A DNA stretch of 7,608 nucleotides. Source: Alphaproteobacteria bacterium. Its GTDB lineage: Bacteria > Pseudomonadota > Alphaproteobacteria > Micavibrionales > UBA1664. Below are positions 5,583 through 7,608 of the stretch, piece after piece. The notes beneath the pieces were generated by a model. It saw only the letters and a list, made by a program, of their open reading frames with translations, ran no database searches and was not told the DNA's origin. The translations under genes and the position numbers were made by a program. The first letter of the stretch is position 1; the number at the start of each line of letters is the position of its first letter. The stretch spans positions 1 through 7,608 of the forward strand of contig JAGWXJ010000092.1 of NCBI GenBank assembly GCA_018969935.1. Reading direction: 5' to 3'.

Positions 5583-6140
5583 TTATTGAGGTGCTTTGCC
5601 TTGAAGCGAAGCAGCGGCCTTACGGGGCCTAGGCGAAAAATCCCCCGCGCAGAGGTCACGGGCCAGTTTTTCAGCACGGTAGTAAGTGCCAACCCACGGC
5701 ATCGTGGCTTCTTCACCGCTTGCGCCTTTGAATTGGACCCTGATGGCGGGGGTGCCCGCGAATACCACTTCGGCGCGGCCACCCTTGCCCGCACAAGCGT
5801 ATTTTTTGAAGAAACCGCCGCCTTCCACTTCCCATTTGAGGCCGAAGGTCTGGGCATTGCACAGGCTTCTGGCCAGCATCAGGGCATCGCTGAATTTTTC
5901 ACGCGTCAGGCCAACATACCGTGTGCCATCCCGCATCAGGACCGTGACCTGATGGGTATACGTGCCTTTGCTGATAAACGTGGCATTCTGGCCGATGCAG
6001 ACCATGCGGCCCTCTTCGTAGCCCGCGCTTCCGGTCTGGCGCATCGCTGCAATACGGCCATGGGTTACCCAGCTATCGGCCCCTTCAAAGATACTGGCGC
6101 CTGCAAGCAAACCCGCTACAGCCAGTTGAAATTGCTTCAT
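5583..6140 (-). CDS. Small exported four-cysteine protein, paralogue of its downstream neighbour (185 residues)
   Basis: I do not recognise a named family. Residues 1-18 (Lys2, then QLAVAGLLAGASIF) form a signal peptide or N-terminal anchor, which supports the ATG at 6140; the next Met is residue 33. There are exactly four cysteines, 48, 94, 116 and 164, against 46, 94, 115 and 163 in the 174-residue protein. Shared landmarks are MVC, RDGTRYVG, TREK, LKWE, YACAGKGGRAE and TYYRA. A basic tail (RPRK) follows the last Cys. The Shine-Dalgarno GGGGAG lies seven bases before the ATG, entirely inside a terminator-like hairpin whose T-run is the spacer. It begins 69 bases after the 202-residue gene and ends 71 bases before its paralogue. 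Likely a tandem duplication of an extracytoplasmic protein of unknown role. Confidence 0.82.
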   Translation of the reverse strand: MKQFQLAVAGLLAGASIFEGADSWVTHGRIAAMRQTGSAGYEEGRMVCIGQNATFISKGTYTHQVTVLMRDGTRYVGLTREKFSDALMLARSLCNAQTFGLKWEVEGGGFFKKYACAGKGGRAEVVFAGTPAIRVQFKGASGEEATMPWVGTYYRAEKLARDLCAGDFSPRPRKAAASLQGKAPQ

Positions 6141-6173
6141 AAAAAAACTCCCCGCGAACTTCGCAGGGAGTTT
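6141..6173 (-). terminator. Intrinsic terminator overlapping the ribosome site of the 185-residue gene
   Basis: Minus-strand RNA pairs AAACUCCC with GGGAGUUU (6166-6173 with 6145-6152), then a G-U pair, then GCGA with UCGC, around a three-base loop: about 13 bp in all. Seven T residues follow (6147-6141) and the start codon ATG comes immediately after. One pair is G-U on this strand but a C-A mismatch on the other, so the minus strand is the favoured orientation. It can end transcription from the 202-residue gene. Its 3' arm is also the Shine-Dalgarno of the next gene. Confidence 0.75.
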
Positions 6174-6198
6174 ATGTTCTTGTTTTAATTTATGTCAA
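6169..6198 (-). promoter_or_regulatory. Putative promoter of the 185-residue gene, -10 inside the terminator stem
   Basis: TTGACA (6198-6193 on the minus strand), 18-base AT-rich spacer, then TAAACT (6174-6169). The -10 lies in the 5' arm of the terminator hairpin. Expected initiation near 6162-6160 falls at the loop, so locally started RNA would lack most of the 5' arm and keep the Shine-Dalgarno free. Confidence 0.42.
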
Positions 6199-6209
6199 TT
6201 AAATCCCCT

Positions 6210-6818
6210 TTACAGATGGGGCCCGTTACGACTTGGCAATGGCGGGGGCCTTTCGTTCGAACCCGGTTGAGGCGGTGGCAGGCCGGACAACACTATTGGC
6301 GCGGTTGAAGTTGTATCTGCTTGGGGATCATTGGTACCCGCCCCTGCCCGCTTGAATTTACCCTGCTGTGCGCTTCTACGTAAACTTTCTGCCTTGCTGT
6401 CTAGCCCTGACTTGGCCATTTCCATTAAAAGCGCCAACGGGGCCGCACCAAAAAAGAGTGAAACGATCGTTCCAATACGTGCAATCTTGCCCATCTTTTC
6501 ATGGCGGTCCGCTGCATCAAGGTTTGAATCCTTCCGCGCTTCCACAGGGGGATGCAAGTTAGGGTTAAAATCACCCCTGTGTTTTGCTTCTAATATTTTA
6601 TCTACTAAAAATATGGCAGGTGCCGCCAAGAGGCCACTGGCCCCCAATGTGGCTACAGCAGCCGCTGTTCCTGCCGCGATGGTCAGATATTTTACTGTTT
6701 TGAATATTCTATCAGCGTTATCTTGCGAACCTGTCGAGCCCGTTTGCGATGTGCCTACTGCGCCTATAGGCAAGGCCTCGGCAGGTGAACCATGTTGTAG
6801 TTTTAGCCTATCTGCCAT
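6210..6818 (-). CDS. Hypothetical membrane protein with Pro-rich tail (202 residues)
   Basis: No recognised family. The N-terminal 35 residues are polar, Gly/Ser/Thr-rich and probably flexible. A hydrophobic Ala/Gly-rich segment spans about 44-72 (one long or two short passes) and a second spans about 112-132 (IARIGTIVSLFFGAAPLALL). Between them lies a polar, charged loop with HPPVEARKD. After 135 comes a basic stretch, then a low-complexity tail (about 174-202) with PPPQPG and RPPPLP, which resembles proline-rich binding tails. There is no cleavable signal peptide. It starts 12 bases after the TAG of the 117-residue gene with only a weak ribosome site, so coupled translation is likely. Its DNA looks more AT-rich than the housekeeping run. 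A terminator-like hairpin lies downstream. Confidence 0.72.
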   Translation of the reverse strand: MADRLKLQHGSPAEALPIGAVGTSQTGSTGSQDNADRIFKTVKYLTIAAGTAAAVATLGASGLLAAPAIFLVDKILEAKHRGDFNPNLHPPVEARKDSNLDAADRHEKMGKIARIGTIVSLFFGAAPLALLMEMAKSGLDSKAESLRRSAQQGKFKRAGAGTNDPQADTTSTAPIVLSGLPPPQPGSNERPPPLPSRNGPHL

Positions 6819-6830
6819 CGATTACCGTTT

Positions 6831-7184
6831 CTATCTTTCCTGATCTTTTAAATGCTTGGCGATTTCGGCGTTCAATCGTCCTTCGAGGGTGTGATCAAAG
6901 CCGTAGACCATTGACATTTCGGCCTGCAATTCCTTTGGCGGGATGTTACCGAAGCCCCATGCAATCATCTCGCCGTGATCCTTGATGTCTATCGGTTCGC
7001 CCAGCGCCACTTTTTCACGGTAAAGGAGATAGTTGCTGGGCGGTATTGCGAGGTACATGTAGAAGCTGCGCCCGCGGTCATCGACACCGATAAACAGGTC
7101 GATCATCTGCTCGCTGTCGTATCGGCCCTCGACGAGCTCCCTAAGCATAGGATCGGCATGATTGGTCTGTATCTCTTTATCCAT
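6831..7184 (-). CDS. Hypothetical acidic protein, 117 residues
   Basis: No recognised family. A soluble, acidic protein without signal peptide or membrane segment. It has a central, probably beta-rich stretch (MIDLFIGVDDRGRSFYMYLAI), a middle segment with GEPIDIKDHGE and WGFGNIPPKELQAE, and a charged helical C-terminus (LNAEIAKHLKDQER). No cysteines. The ATG at 7184 stands only five bases after the trpS-end hairpin, leaving no room for a free Shine-Dalgarno outside it; only an AGG within the stem is near the usual distance. Met13 is an alternative start but also lacks a clear ribosome site. It stops 12 bases before the 202-residue gene, so the two probably form a small operon. The long open frame and protein-like composition support the call. 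Confidence 0.72.
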   Translation of the reverse strand: MDKEIQTNHADPMLRELVEGRYDSEQMIDLFIGVDDRGRSFYMYLAIPPSNYLLYREKVALGEPIDIKDHGEMIAWGFGNIPPKELQAEMSMVYGFDHTLEGRLNAEIAKHLKDQER

Positions 7185-7185
7185 G

Positions 7186-7223
7186 AAAATAGCCTAGGGT
7201 GGTTCAAACCACATCCTAGGCTA
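7186..7223 (-). terminator. Hairpin after trpS, abutting the next start codon
   Basis: TAGCCTAGG (7190-7198) pairs perfectly with CCTAGGCTA (7215-7223). A two-base bulge separates this from an inner stem, GTGGT with ACCAC (7199-7203 with 7208-7212). In minus-strand RNA it is followed by UUUUC and then the ATG of the 117-residue gene. It begins 30 bases after the trpS stop, so it is most likely the trpS terminator, though the U-run is short. The plus strand has no T-run after it. Confidence 0.65.
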
Positions 7224-7253
7224 AAATGTTTATAAAAAGACTAATATCTGGGG

Positions 7254-7608
7254 TTATTTCTGCCAGAACCCCATGATTTTAAAGGCTTCCTTGATGACGG
7301 GCTGGGCGATAGCATCGGCCTTTTCGGCCCCGTTTTTGAGGATTTTGTCGATTTCCGTCGTTTCCGAGAGAAGTTCGCGGAAGCGGGTTGCGATGGGCGT
7401 GAGGCCAGCCACCGCCACTTCGGCCAAAGCTTCCTTGAACGGCGAGAACTGCCCGCCGCCAAAGCGGTCCATGATGGCCTGCGGCGTTTCCCCCGAAAGG
7501 GCCGAGTAGATTGTTACAAGGTTCGTGACCTCGGGCCTGCCTTCCATTTCACCCGCATTGGTCGGGAATGGCTGGGGGTCCGATTTGGCTTTACGGATTT
7601 TCTTGGCA
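7254..7608 (-). CDS. trpS: Tryptophanyl-tRNA synthetase, C-terminal part (5' end outside window)
   Basis: 117 codons plus TAA are visible and the frame runs off the right edge. The cytosolic enzyme charges tRNA-Trp. The visible start, AKKIRKAKSDP, is the segment that normally follows the KMSKS signature in class I TrpRS. The family block RPEVTNLVTIYSALSG, with the Glu and Asn characteristic of TrpRS, comes next. The rest is the helical C-terminal domain that helps bind the tRNA and forms the dimer region, ending EAFKIMGFWQK. The Rossmann core with HIGH and KMSKS would lie beyond 7608. Length and ending look normal, so there is no sign of truncation. A strong hairpin follows the stop. Confidence 0.95.
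   Translation of the reverse strand, partial: AKKIRKAKSDPQPFPTNAGEMEGRPEVTNLVTIYSALSGETPQAIMDRFGGGQFSPFKEALAEVAVAGLTPIATRFRELLSETTEIDKILKNGAEKADAIAQPVIKEAFKIMGFWQK

Noticed and set aside
5586..6188. 200-residue plus-strand open frame opposite the 185-residue gene
   Set aside because: The minus-strand reading has a signal peptide, a Shine-Dalgarno and a paralogue next door; the plus-strand reading has none of these.

Overview
The window looks like bacterial chromosome, most probably from an alphaproteobacterium. The main evidence is a minus-strand run in the order pgeF, prs, rplY, pth, ychF. That order, and an L25 protein of the long CTC type with an Ala/Lys-rich tail, are familiar from alphaproteobacteria. 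The class is an inference from gene order and protein style; I cannot fix genus or family from the sequence alone.

Layout, left to right. Bases 1-107 hold the end of a plus-strand gene with a Lys/Glu-repeat tail, closed by a near-perfect intrinsic terminator (128-151). The terminator also serves the convergent housekeeping run on the minus strand: pgeF (4531 to 3764), prs (3711 to 2776), rplY (2676 to 1981), pth (1860 to 1285) and ychF (1283 to 183). Spacing is short, so one operon is likely. The two larger gaps, before rplY and before pth, contain strong inverted repeats. The run covers nucleotide supply (PRPP), purine nucleoside or peptidoglycan-editing chemistry, a 5S rRNA-binding ribosomal protein, peptidyl-tRNA recycling and a ribosome-associated ATPase.

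A divergent intergenic region (4532-4652) separates pgeF from a plus-strand 99-residue protein of unknown function. From 4987 to 7184 four unrecognised genes lie on the minus strand, downstream of the 3' end of trpS (7254-7608, cut by the window edge). Read in the direction of transcription they encode a 117-residue acidic protein, a 202-residue membrane protein with a Pro-rich tail, and two small exported proteins of 185 and 174 residues.

The two exported proteins are divergent paralogues. Each has exactly four cysteines at almost the same positions, and each is preceded by an identical TTGACATAA element. Each also has a hairpin whose 3' arm contains the Shine-Dalgarno sequence. In the 185-residue gene the hairpin is a full intrinsic terminator whose seven-T tract touches the start codon, and a putative -10 box lies inside its 5' arm. 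Read-through RNA and RNA started locally should therefore fold differently. This is the most interesting unexplained structure in the window. I see no mobile element, CRISPR array, tRNA or rRNA.
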